A DNA stretch of 33,344 bases from an uncultured Lachnospiraceae bacterium (GTDB lineage: Bacteria > Bacillota > Clostridia > Lachnospirales > Lachnospiraceae), in contig CATJTQ010000080.1 of assembly GCA_949743325.1 (NCBI GenBank), positions 1 through 33,344 on the forward strand, written 5' to 3'. Positions 24,135 to 31,618 of the stretch are shown here, piece by piece. The stretch's first letter is position 1. Each line of letters begins with the position of its first letter. The position numbers and the translations under genes are program-made. The notes under the pieces were generated by a model. It was not told where the DNA came from. It did no database searches and saw only the letters and a list, made by a program, of their open reading frames with translations.

Positions 24135-26051
24135 ATGAAACATGGATTTATAGATGTTGCTGCAGTTACGCCGACAATTAAAGTGGCGGATACAGAATTT
24201 AATAGTGAGATGATAAGAGCTAAGTTAGAAGAAGCAGTTTCTAACAAAGCTAAGATTATAGTGTTTCCAGAATTATGTATTACGGGTTATACATGTAATG
24301 ATTTGTTCCGTCAGCAGCTATTATTGGATCAGGCAAAGAATGAACTGAAAAAAATTGTTGATTCAACAAAAAAATTGGATTGTATAGCTTTTGTTGGACT
24401 TCCTTTAGCCGTAGGAGGAAAAATTTACAATTGTGCCGCCGCAGTCAGCCGCGGTAAATTATTGGGGATTGTGCCTAAAACGGCAATTCCAAACTATTCA
24501 GAATTTTATGAGGCTAGATATTTTTCAAAAGGTATTCAAGAGGCTCAATATATAAATATGTTTGGTGAAAATGTGCCGTTTGGAACGAATATATTGTTTA
24601 AGTGTGAAAATATGTCTCAATGTGTGATATCAGCGGAAATATGTGAAGATTTGTGGATTCCGATGCCTCCTGGAGCAGCACATGCTCAGGCAGGAGCTAC
24701 AGTGATTGTGAATTTATCAGCAAGTGATGAATTAACCGGAAAAGCGGTTTACAGAAATCATCTAATTAGCAGTCAATCGGCCCGTCTTGCATGCGGTTAT
24801 ATTTACAGCAGCGCAGGAGACGGAGAGTCAACGACAGATTTAGTTTTTGGCGGGCATAATATTATTGCTGAAAACGGATATGTACTTGCACAGTCAGCCC
24901 GTTTTAAAAACGAGGCTGTATATGCACAGCTAGATTTAAAGAGATTGTTAGCAGAGCGGGAAAGAATGAATACTTTTCATATTGAAAATATACCACAATA
25001 TAAAATTGTGAATTTTAATTTGGAGTGTACAGATATTAATCTTACAAGATATTTTAATCCGGCTCCATTTGTTCCTAGTAATAAGAAAGAGCGTGATTAT
25101 CGATGTGAAGAAATTATGTCAATTCAGGCTATGGGATTGAAGAAAAGGCTTGAACATACTTCATGTCAAAGTGCGGTTGTCGGTATTTCAGGTGGATTGG
25201 ATTCGACATTGGCATTACTTGTAACTGCAAAAGCATTTGATATGCTTGGAATTGACAGAAGTAAAATAACAGCTGTGACATTGCCTTGTTTTGGCACAAC
25301 GGACAGAACTTACACGAATGCCTGTGAAATGACAAAGTGTCTTGGTGCATCGCTCAAAGAAGTTGATATAAAAGAGGCTGTAAATATTCATTTTCGTGAT
25401 ATTGGACATGATTCTAGTGTTCATGATGTTACTTATGAGAACTCACAGGCTCGTGAGAGAACGCAAGTTCTTATGGACATTGCAAATCAGACTAATGGTT
25501 TGGTTATTGGTACAGGAGATATGTCAGAATTAGCTTTAGGGTGGGCTACTTATAACGGGGACCACATGTCGATGTATGGTGTAAATGTATCAATTCCTAA
25601 AACTTTAGTCAGGCATTTAGTTAGATATTATGCAGATGTATGTGAAGACAATAATTTAAGAAATGTCCTTCTTGATGTGCTTGATACGCCTGTAAGTCCC
25701 GAACTGCTTCCTCCAAAGGAGGGTGAGATAGCTCAGAAGACAGAAGATATTGTTGGTCCTTATGAGCTTCATGATTTTTATTTATATTATTGTCTAAGAT
25801 TTGGATATGAACCTGACAAGATATATAGGATTGCTCAATCAGCATTTAAAGGCGTTTATGAAGATGAAGTTATATATAAATGGCTGAATATATTTTATAG
25901 AAGATTTTTTAGCCAGCAGTTTAAGCGTTCTTGTCTGCCGGATGGACCTAAAGTAGGTACAGTAGCTGTATCGCCGAGAGGTAATTTAAGAATGCCTAGC
26001 GACGCTGCTTTAAATATATGGAAGAAAAGCTTAGAAAATATAAAAGTGTAA
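24135..26051 (+). CDS. nadE: Glutamine-dependent NAD(+) synthetase
   Basis: NadE makes NAD from nicotinic acid adenine dinucleotide, ATP and ammonia drawn from glutamine, the last step of NAD biosynthesis. The 638 residues include a fused N-terminal nitrilase-type glutaminase domain with the Glu-Lys-Cys triad Glu46 (FPELCITG), Lys115 (VPKTAIPN) and Cys170 (EICEDLW). The C-terminal synthetase domain has the PP-loop SGGLDS (352-357). The domain order and length match the large glutamine-dependent form rather than the short ammonia-dependent one. The ATG is preceded by GAAGGGAG. A strong bidirectional terminator follows at 26059. It appears to form its own unit, although hslO ends only 96 bp upstream. 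Confidence 0.96.
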   Translation: MKHGFIDVAAVTPTIKVADTEFNSEMIRAKLEEAVSNKAKIIVFPELCITGYTCNDLFRQQLLLDQAKNELKKIVDSTKKLDCIAFVGLPLAVGGKIYNCAAAVSRGKLLGIVPKTAIPNYSEFYEARYFSKGIQEAQYINMFGENVPFGTNILFKCENMSQCVISAEICEDLWIPMPPGAAHAQAGATVIVNLSASDELTGKAVYRNHLISSQSARLACGYIYSSAGDGESTTDLVFGGHNIIAENGYVLAQSARFKNEAVYAQLDLKRLLAERERMNTFHIENIPQYKIVNFNLECTDINLTRYFNPAPFVPSNKKERDYRCEEIMSIQAMGLKKRLEHTSCQSAVVGISGGLDSTLALLVTAKAFDMLGIDRSKITAVTLPCFGTTDRTYTNACEMTKCLGASLKEVDIKEAVNIHFRDIGHDSSVHDVTYENSQARERTQVLMDIANQTNGLVIGTGDMSELALGWATYNGDHMSMYGVNVSIPKTLVRHLVRYYADVCEDNNLRNVLLDVLDTPVSPELLPPKEGEIAQKTEDIVGPYELHDFYLYYCLRFGYEPDKIYRIAQSAFKGVYEDEVIYKWLNIFYRRFFSQQFKRSCLPDGPKVGTVAVSPRGNLRMPSDAALNIWKKSLENIKV

Positions 26052-26058
26052 AAAAGTT

Positions 26059-26118
26059 TATGCATTTTTCCGTTGTATTTAAGTGGAGAGATTACAACGG
26101 ATAAATGCATATTTTTTT
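26059..26118. terminator. Strong bidirectional terminator between nadE and the small membrane protein gene
   Basis: A 19-bp stem (26059-26077 with 26093-26111, one T-T mismatch) holds the core CCGTTGTA/TACAACGG around a 15-nt loop. Seven T follow on the plus strand, and AACTTTTTT follows on the minus strand. It can end both convergent genes. Confidence 0.92.
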
Positions 26119-26129
26119 AGTCTATGTGT

Positions 26130-26567
26130 TTAAGGAGAAGCTTTTTCTAGAGATTCATTTATGGCCTCAATTAGAAGGGTACTTGTATACCTGCTTTCTT
26201 CCGGATATGTAATATCTTTTGTAGACTGTTTTTCGCAGACTTGCGCTGCAATGTTGTCAAGCGCCGGTTGTAAGAGTGGATACATTGTAGTAATACTGTC
26301 GCTTAAGTTAACAAATTCAATAGAATTAATGTGGTCAGAATCTACAGTGACAGTCACATCAATAGGTGTCTGATTTAACATAATTGAAGTTTTATAGACG
26401 CCTGCTACATAGGAACTTGAAGTCTCTTCAGTTGGGATATCATCTCTCTTTTTCGTATTAAGCATTAATATGATTAGAAAAATAAGTAAAATAGCAAGCC
26501 CAACGAATATTCCGGTGTATATCAATTCCTTGGCACGCAGGACAACGATTTTTGTTCCTTTTCCCAT
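26130..26567 (-). CDS. Small membrane-anchored protein with FMN-binding-like C-terminal region
   Basis: A 145-residue protein with a short cytoplasmic start, one membrane helix (about 15-37), and a C-terminal domain outside. The domain reads YVAGVYKTSIMLNQTPIDVT, then VTVDSDHINSIEFVNL, and ends with IEAINESLEKASP. This resembles the pattern of short FMN-bind-type domains (Gly-x-Tyr, then V-x-V-x2-D-x-I), but I would not assert flavin binding: the Ser/Thr flavinylation motif is not evident. The ATG has AAGGAG just upstream. A SigE-like element lies about 30 nt upstream, suggesting expression during sporulation. It diverges from spoIIE. An alternative is a lineage-specific sporulation membrane protein with no flavin. 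Confidence 0.6.
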   Translation of the reverse strand: MGKGTKIVVLRAKELIYTGIFVGLAILLIFLIILMLNTKKRDDIPTEETSSSYVAGVYKTSIMLNQTPIDVTVTVDSDHINSIEFVNLSDSITTMYPLLQPALDNIAAQVCEKQSTKDITYPEESRYTSTLLIEAINESLEKASP

Positions 26568-26595
26568 AACAGCTCCTTCGTGGCTTTTTTGTTAT

Positions 26596-26625
26596 ATTTT
26601 ATGAAGTGTAAATTAACTTTATGCC
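26596..26625 (-). promoter_or_regulatory. Candidate SigE-type promoter of the small membrane protein gene
   Basis: On the minus strand GGCATAAA (26625-26618), 14 nt, CATAAAAT (26603-26596). It has the ATA-N16-CATAnnnT form seen before the CotS-family and yabP genes. The -10 is good and the -35 only partial. Confidence 0.5.
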
Positions 26626-26686
26626 ACAGACTGATATTGAAAAGTAAATTAAAGAACTTTAATTTCTTAAAATAAATTAAGTGCCT

Positions 26687-26737
26687 ACATTCGCCTTAAA
26701 TTTTCTTTTGAAAAGAGATTTTGGCGAATGTTTTTTT
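26687..26737 (+). terminator. Hairpin with T run upstream of spoIIE (terminator or Spo0A site)
   Basis: ACATTCGCC (26687-26695) and GGCGAATGT (26723-26731) are perfect inverted copies with a 27-nt AT-rich loop, followed by seven T in total. In form it is a plus-strand intrinsic terminator, yet no plus-strand gene precedes it in this divergent gap. Each arm holds a sequence near the Spo0A box TGNCGAA; the right-arm copy, TGGCGAA (26722-26728), matches fully. Confidence 0.55.
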
Positions 26738-26753
26738 GTTTTTTGATTGCAGT

Positions 26754-26786
26754 TTGACAAATATTTCCGCATCAGTTTCCTATAAT
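26754..26786 (+). promoter_or_regulatory. spoIIE promoter with 21-nt spacer, Spo0A type
   Basis: TTGACA (26754-26759), 21 nt, TATAAT (26781-26786). Both hexamers are perfect, but the spacer is 4 nt longer than normal. In Bacillus subtilis the spoIIE and spoIIG promoters have exactly this overlong spacing and need phosphorylated Spo0A for activity. TTTGACA here is also one base from the reverse Spo0A box TTCGACA and overlaps the -35. A second box lies at 26722. Confidence 0.75.
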
Positions 26787-26836
26787 AGCACATGCACCTA
26801 TAAAAGAAAAGCATAGATAAGGAGGATAAAAAGGGT

Positions 26837-28663
26837 ATGAGTAAAAAGAAATTAAAAGAATTGCTTACATATTTTATTGGGGCGGGGGCAGGCTTTATTA
26901 GTCTTTATGGATTACATCCTATCGGTTATGGTTATTTTTGCGGAATGTTCTCTTCGGTTAATTCACTAATAATGATGGCGGCTGTTATGTGGGGAATAAT
27001 TTTGACAAACGGCTATATTGATGGGTTTAAGTACTGTATAAGTATGATTTTATTTATGGTAATATATGGATTGTCAGCAGATCATAAGAAGAAAAACACA
27101 GCAAAAAATTCTATTATTGCGGCTTTATGTCTTTTTACTATGAATTTGACAAAATATTTGTTAATTAAGACAACATATAATGAGTTGATTATGGGAGCGC
27201 TGGAAAGTATTCTGGCTGCAGCAGTAACAGTTTTTGTGTCATATGGAAGTGAAATGCTGTTTAGAACGCCTGTAAGGAAAGAAAAGACAATAAAGGCTGC
27301 GGGTGAGGCCAGGCTAAATGAATCAGCATATATGCTAAATAAGTTGTCTGGATGTTTTGAAGGTCTTCCAATTAAGAAGGAAGTTCTCAACTCACAGGAT
27401 GTAAATGATATGTTTGATGAATTGATGAATAAATTTTGTAAAGACTGCGAAGGATATGAGAATTGTTGGAATAAATTTTATGAAACTACATGCGACGGCG
27501 CTTATGATATGTTCTGTCAGCTTGATAAAAATAAAGGTATAAGGGAGTTGGCGGCAACATCAGAGCTTGCACAAAGTTGCCCTCATTTTCCAATGTTAAT
27601 AAATAAAGCCAAACAAATATTTGACCGCACTAAAAATAATTTTCTCTGGTATAATCGTCTTATTGAAAATAGGCAGGCAGTTGCGCTTCAGTTGACTGAG
27701 GTAGCTAGGATGATGAAGGAGGCCTCAGAAGAAATATGCAGTCAGAGAGAGGTTGAAGGCGAACAGGCAATGCAAATAAGAAAAAAGCTGAAACTTCATT
27801 TTGTTGATGTGCAGTCTATAATAGTAAGAACCGGAAGAGGCGGAAGAGAAGAGTATGTTCTAACTATGAATACTATGAGAAATAAGTGTGTTGCGGTTAG
27901 AGATATTGCGCTTTATTTATCAGAAGTATTGGACAAACCATACAGAGCGGATAAGGAGAGCAGGCTTATTTTAAATCAAAATGAAGAGACAATTTTATTT
28001 GTTGAAGAGCCTAATTATCGTGTTGTACATGGGTGCGCCAGGGCGGCAAAGGCGGGAGAGCGTGTTTTGGGTGATAATTTTTCTTTTTGTTATTCAAATG
28101 GTCAGATGGCGGCGTGTCTGTCAGATGGTATGGGTAGCGGACTTATTGCAAGTCAGTCCAGCGAGCTTGTCATTGAACTGCTGGAGAGTTTTCTTGAGGC
28201 GGGATTTTGTAAAGAGACTGCTCTTAGAATGATGAATGCAACTCTAATAATGAACAGTCAGAATGGAAAATATTCTACAATAGATGTTGCGGAAGTTGAT
28301 TTGTATGCAGGTGTATGTGAGTTTGTAAAGATGGGTGCGGCAGTGTCGTTTATAAAAAGAGAGAATACTGTTGAAGTTGTAAAACTTGAGAGTCTTCCGG
28401 TCGGAGCGTTTTATGATCAAAGTTTTGAGTCTGCGACTAAAACTCTGTATGATGGAGATTATGTTATTTTAATAAGTGACGGAGTGTTGTCGCCGCTGCC
28501 AAAATCTATGACTGAGCAAGTGATGGCTCAGCTTATTTCACAGATAGAGAGTCTTAATCCAAAAGAGATGGCAAACGAAATCTTGGACAGCGTATTAAAG
28601 GAATGTGATTATAAACCAGTTGATGATATGACAGTGCTTGTGTTTGGCTTTATAAGAAACTGA
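26837..28663 (+). CDS. spoIIE: Stage II sporulation protein E, PP2C-type serine phosphatase
   Basis: SpoIIE dephosphorylates SpoIIAA at the asymmetric septum, freeing SigF in the forespore, and interacts with FtsZ. The 608-residue product has an N-terminal membrane region with about five helices within residues 9-137. A central cytoplasmic region (about 150-385) carries the conserved Cys pattern FCKDCEGYENCW, and a C-terminal PP2C domain follows. The metal-binding aspartates are present: Asp430 (SDGMGSG), Asp548 (SDGV) and Asp597 (DDMTV). B. subtilis SpoIIE has about 827 residues and ten helices, so the membrane part is markedly shorter here. The ATG follows AAGGAGG. A Spo0A-type promoter lies upstream. 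It is followed by the Cas6-like gene after 80 bp. Confidence 0.94.
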   Translation: MSKKKLKELLTYFIGAGAGFISLYGLHPIGYGYFCGMFSSVNSLIMMAAVMWGIILTNGYIDGFKYCISMILFMVIYGLSADHKKKNTAKNSIIAALCLFTMNLTKYLLIKTTYNELIMGALESILAAAVTVFVSYGSEMLFRTPVRKEKTIKAAGEARLNESAYMLNKLSGCFEGLPIKKEVLNSQDVNDMFDELMNKFCKDCEGYENCWNKFYETTCDGAYDMFCQLDKNKGIRELAATSELAQSCPHFPMLINKAKQIFDRTKNNFLWYNRLIENRQAVALQLTEVARMMKEASEEICSQREVEGEQAMQIRKKLKLHFVDVQSIIVRTGRGGREEYVLTMNTMRNKCVAVRDIALYLSEVLDKPYRADKESRLILNQNEETILFVEEPNYRVVHGCARAAKAGERVLGDNFSFCYSNGQMAACLSDGMGSGLIASQSSELVIELLESFLEAGFCKETALRMMNATLIMNSQNGKYSTIDVAEVDLYAGVCEFVKMGAAVSFIKRENTVEVVKLESLPVGAFYDQSFESATKTLYDGDYVILISDGVLSPLPKSMTEQVMAQLISQIESLNPKEMANEILDSVLKECDYKPVDDMTVLVFGFIRN

Positions 28664-28675
28664 TGAATTTTAACA

Positions 28676-28704
28676 TTGTTATTTTATGGTACATCTGATA
28701 AAAT
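28676..28704 (+). promoter_or_regulatory. SigA-type promoter before the Cas6-like gene and tilS
   Basis: TTGTTA (28676-28681), 17 nt, TAAAAT (28699-28704), ending 39 nt before the ATG. It would drive cas6-like, tilS, hpt and possibly ftsH as one unit, separately from spoIIE. Confidence 0.55.
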
Positions 28705-28743
28705 ATAGAATAGTTATAAAAAGGATATTAAGGGATAAAAGGT

Positions 28744-29658
28744 ATGTTAGAAGATTTTAAAGTACGTTTTTTAAAATTAAATTTTAGAATTAAATTTATG
28801 GAGAGCGGGGAACTTCCACAATATAAAGTTTCTGCAATCAGGGGTGGTATAGGTGAAATGCTCCTGAGGCAGAATTGTATATATGAGCGTGACTGCGAGG
28901 CATGTTCTTTCAAAGATGAGTGTTTGGTGCAGAGAATTTATTATCATCCGTTGAAAATTGTGCCTGAATTTGTTAAGGATAAAAGTAATATGGGATATCT
29001 GTATGAGTGCAGAGATTTTAGAACTAATATACAAAAAAGTGATATACTTCGATTTTCAATGCTGCTTCTTGGTGATGTTATAGTCCATGCACCACATATA
29101 TTAAATGCGATTCAAAAATTTGGAGAGATTGGATTTGGAAAAAATAAAATAAAATTTATTTTAGATAAAGTTGAGAATAATGGAAGAGAGGCTGTATTTG
29201 ATAAAAATGTTATTAATAACCGAATGTTTGCTCCACAAAGTCTAAATGATTATATTAATAGCAGGTTAAGTAGAAATTATGCAAAAAAAATACAGGTTTG
29301 TTTTATGACGCCATGGACGCAGAAATATAAAGGTAAATTTATAAAGCAGTTTGATGGCGATGCTTTTGTGGAGTCGGTCTATAGGCGGGTTTATCTGGCA
29401 AATTGTATGGAGGGAAATGAAATAAGCTCATACTATAATATGTCTAAAAATATTGAGGTGTCTGATCAGGAAGTAAAACATAGAGAGATATCAAGATTTT
29501 CAAGTACTCATAACTGTAAAATTGATTTAAAAGGACTTATAGGAAAGTTTACATTGTCTAATGTGCCAAAGGAATTTATGCCATATATATATGCGGGAGA
29601 ACTGCTGCATATAGGTAAAAATACAAGCATGGGTTTTGGACAGTACAAGGTAATTTAA
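28744..29658 (+). CDS. Orphan Cas6-like RAMP protein (CRISPR pre-crRNA endoribonuclease family)
   Basis: In CRISPR systems Cas6 cuts the repeat RNA to make crRNAs. This 304-residue protein has the family layout: an N-terminal segment AIRGGIGEML (31-40), similar to the LRGAFGRAL region of Cas6, and a cysteine cluster Cys45, Cys51, Cys54, Cys60 (CIYERDCEACSFKDEC) typical of this branch. The C-terminal glycine-rich RNA-binding loop is GKNTSMGFGQY (291-301), and His289 precedes it. Possible catalytic histidines are His68, those in VHAPH, and those in KHREISRFSSTH; none can be assigned. The start ATG has AAGGG and AAAGG upstream. Its TAA abuts the tilS ATG with no gap. No CRISPR array or other cas gene is in the window, and codon use looks native. 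Its target may be a cellular RNA; that is inference. Confidence 0.75.
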   Translation: MLEDFKVRFLKLNFRIKFMESGELPQYKVSAIRGGIGEMLLRQNCIYERDCEACSFKDECLVQRIYYHPLKIVPEFVKDKSNMGYLYECRDFRTNIQKSDILRFSMLLLGDVIVHAPHILNAIQKFGEIGFGKNKIKFILDKVENNGREAVFDKNVINNRMFAPQSLNDYINSRLSRNYAKKIQVCFMTPWTQKYKGKFIKQFDGDAFVESVYRRVYLANCMEGNEISSYYNMSKNIEVSDQEVKHREISRFSSTHNCKIDLKGLIGKFTLSNVPKEFMPYIYAGELLHIGKNTSMGFGQYKVI

Positions 29659-31056
29659 ATGGAAAAAAAAGTTGTAAATTATATAAAAAAATTTAATATG
29701 TTAGATGAAGGTGACAAGGTACTTGCGGGCGTCTCTGGAGGGGCAGACTCAATGTGCCTTCTTCTAGTTCTCTTGAAAATCAAAAATTTATTCAATATAA
29801 ATATTTCTGTTGTACATGTGAATCATGGTTTAAGAGGGAAAGCGGCACAATTAGATGCTGAGTTTGTAGAACAGATATGCGGCAGATTTAATGTGGAGTG
29901 TATAGTCAGAAATGTTAATGTTAAGGATTATGCGGCTAGAGAAAAGCAGTCTGAGGAAGAAGCGGCAAGAAATCTCAGATATAAAATGTTTGCTTCTGTG
30001 TGCAGGGAATTACAATGTACTAAAATAGCTGTTGCCCACCATGCGGATGATCAGGCGGAGACCGTTTTGTTTCAGATGTTTAGAGGAAGCGGATTAAAGG
30101 GATTAACAGGTATGCTGCCTGTTAGAGATAATATAATTAGACCTCTTCTCTGTGTTAGCAGGGCTGAGATAGAGGATTTTTTAAAACAAAGTCATATGGA
30201 GTACTGTACGGATGCAACTAACTATTCTGTTGATTATACTAGAAATAAAATTCGTTTAAATATCCTTCCATATATAAAAGACAATATAAATGAAGGCGTA
30301 GTTTCACATTTAATTTCTATTGCCGATGATGCCAGGAGGGCTGATTTGTTTTTGCAGAGAGAGGCACAGAAAATTTTTAATGAGAATTCAGTAATTGAAG
30401 ACGGGGTGCTGAAATTAAATTTGGAAGTACTTAAATATGAAGAAATAATTGTTTCTTATGTCCTGCGAATGTGTATTGAAAAAGTTAAGTCTGCTATGAA
30501 AGATATAGGAAGAAAACATATAGAGGACATTTATAATATAGCGCATATAAAAGGGAATAAGGAGATTATGCTTCCTTATGGAATTAGGGTTTATAAAGAA
30601 TATAGTACTTTAATATTTAAGCGTCAAGAAACTGAAATATCTGAAGAACAGCCTTGTTTTACGTTGTCAAAAGAAAAAATTTTGAATAGTATAAATGGCA
30701 TATCTATAGAATATGGAAATAATAAAATCGTATTAAAAATAAGGCGATACGAAAAAAATATAAAATATACAAAAACAAAATATACTAACTGCTTTGATTA
30801 TGATAAAATAGAAGATGTTTTATCATTACGGGCTAGAGCACCTGGAGATTTTATTGTAATACACAAGAATGGCGAGAAGAAAAAACTGAAAAATTATTTT
30901 ATAGATGAAAAGATTCCTAAGAATGAGCGGGATAAGCTTCTTATTGTGGCTGATGGTTCTCAGGTAATATGGATTGTGGGATATAGAATGAGTGAGAACT
31001 ATAAAGTTACTGAGGATACAAAATATGTTCTGCAGATGGAGATAGACGGAGGATAA
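29659..31056 (+). CDS. tilS: tRNA(Ile)-lysidine synthetase
   Basis: TilS changes C34 of tRNA-Ile(CAU) to lysidine using ATP and lysine, switching the codon read from AUG to AUA; it is essential in most bacteria. The 465-residue product has the PP-loop SGGADS (26-31), the HVNHGLRGKAAQLDAEF segment, the AHHADDQAETVLFQMFRGSG motif (about 120), and the C-terminal TilS_C domain (about 380-460, with LSLRARAPGDFI). The AT-rich genome uses AUA heavily, which makes this enzyme important here. The ATG directly follows the stop of the Cas6-like gene and only a weak AAGG precedes it, so translation is probably coupled to that gene. hpt follows after 4 bp. Confidence 0.96.
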   Translation: MEKKVVNYIKKFNMLDEGDKVLAGVSGGADSMCLLLVLLKIKNLFNINISVVHVNHGLRGKAAQLDAEFVEQICGRFNVECIVRNVNVKDYAAREKQSEEEAARNLRYKMFASVCRELQCTKIAVAHHADDQAETVLFQMFRGSGLKGLTGMLPVRDNIIRPLLCVSRAEIEDFLKQSHMEYCTDATNYSVDYTRNKIRLNILPYIKDNINEGVVSHLISIADDARRADLFLQREAQKIFNENSVIEDGVLKLNLEVLKYEEIIVSYVLRMCIEKVKSAMKDIGRKHIEDIYNIAHIKGNKEIMLPYGIRVYKEYSTLIFKRQETEISEEQPCFTLSKEKILNSINGISIEYGNNKIVLKIRRYEKNIKYTKTKYTNCFDYDKIEDVLSLRARAPGDFIVIHKNGEKKKLKNYFIDEKIPKNERDKLLIVADGSQVIWIVGYRMSENYKVTEDTKYVLQMEIDGG

Positions 31057-31060
31057 TGTT

Positions 31061-31582
31061 ATGGACGACAAGATTAGTGTTATGTTTTCTGAACAGGAGC
31101 TTGACAAGAGGATAAGAGAGCTTGGAAAACAGATTAGTGATGATTATGCCGGACAGTCGATTCATATGGTTTGTGTCTTAAAGGGGGCAAGCACATTTGC
31201 TTGTGAGCTTGCAAAGAGGATTACAGTTCCGGTTTATTTTGATTTTATAAAAGTTTCCAGTTATGGAAATGATACTATATCAAGTGGAAATATTAAGATT
31301 AGTAAAGATGTTGATGATGATGTCGAGGGAGATAATGTTCTTATAATTGAAGATATAATAGATACCGGAAAGACGCTGGCTAGTCTTATGGAACTTTTTA
31401 AAGAGAGGAATCCTAAGTCATTAAAGCTTGCGGTTCTTCTTGATAAGCCAGACAGACGCGTTACGCCTGTAAATGTTGATTATACATGTTTTGTGATTCC
31501 TGATCAGTTTGTTGTAGGATTTGGGCTGGACTATGCTCAAAAGTACCGCAATCTGCCGTATGTTGGAATTGTAGAGCAATAA
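31061..31582 (+). CDS. hpt: Hypoxanthine-guanine phosphoribosyltransferase
   Basis: HPT salvages hypoxanthine and guanine by joining them to PRPP. The 173-residue product has the PRPP-binding motif VLIIEDIIDTGKT (93-105), a KGAS loop (41-44), the flexible-loop region VSSYGNDTISSGN, and VVGFGLDYAQKYRNLPYVG near the C-terminus, which matches the hpt family closely. The ATG follows GGAGGATAATGTT, whose ribosome site lies within the end of tilS. Its position between tilS and ftsH is conserved across Firmicutes. ftsH follows 36 bp downstream. Confidence 0.97.
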   Translation: MDDKISVMFSEQELDKRIRELGKQISDDYAGQSIHMVCVLKGASTFACELAKRITVPVYFDFIKVSSYGNDTISSGNIKISKDVDDDVEGDNVLIIEDIIDTGKTLASLMELFKERNPKSLKLAVLLDKPDRRVTPVNVDYTCFVIPDQFVVGFGLDYAQKYRNLPYVGIVEQ

Positions 31583-31618
31583 TAATATATAAAGGAAAAT
31601 AGGAAGGAGGTTCGTGCT

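Noticed and set aside
28664-29658. CRISPR array or repeat cluster near the Cas6-like gene
   Set aside because: I looked for regularly spaced direct repeats on both sides and saw none in this window.
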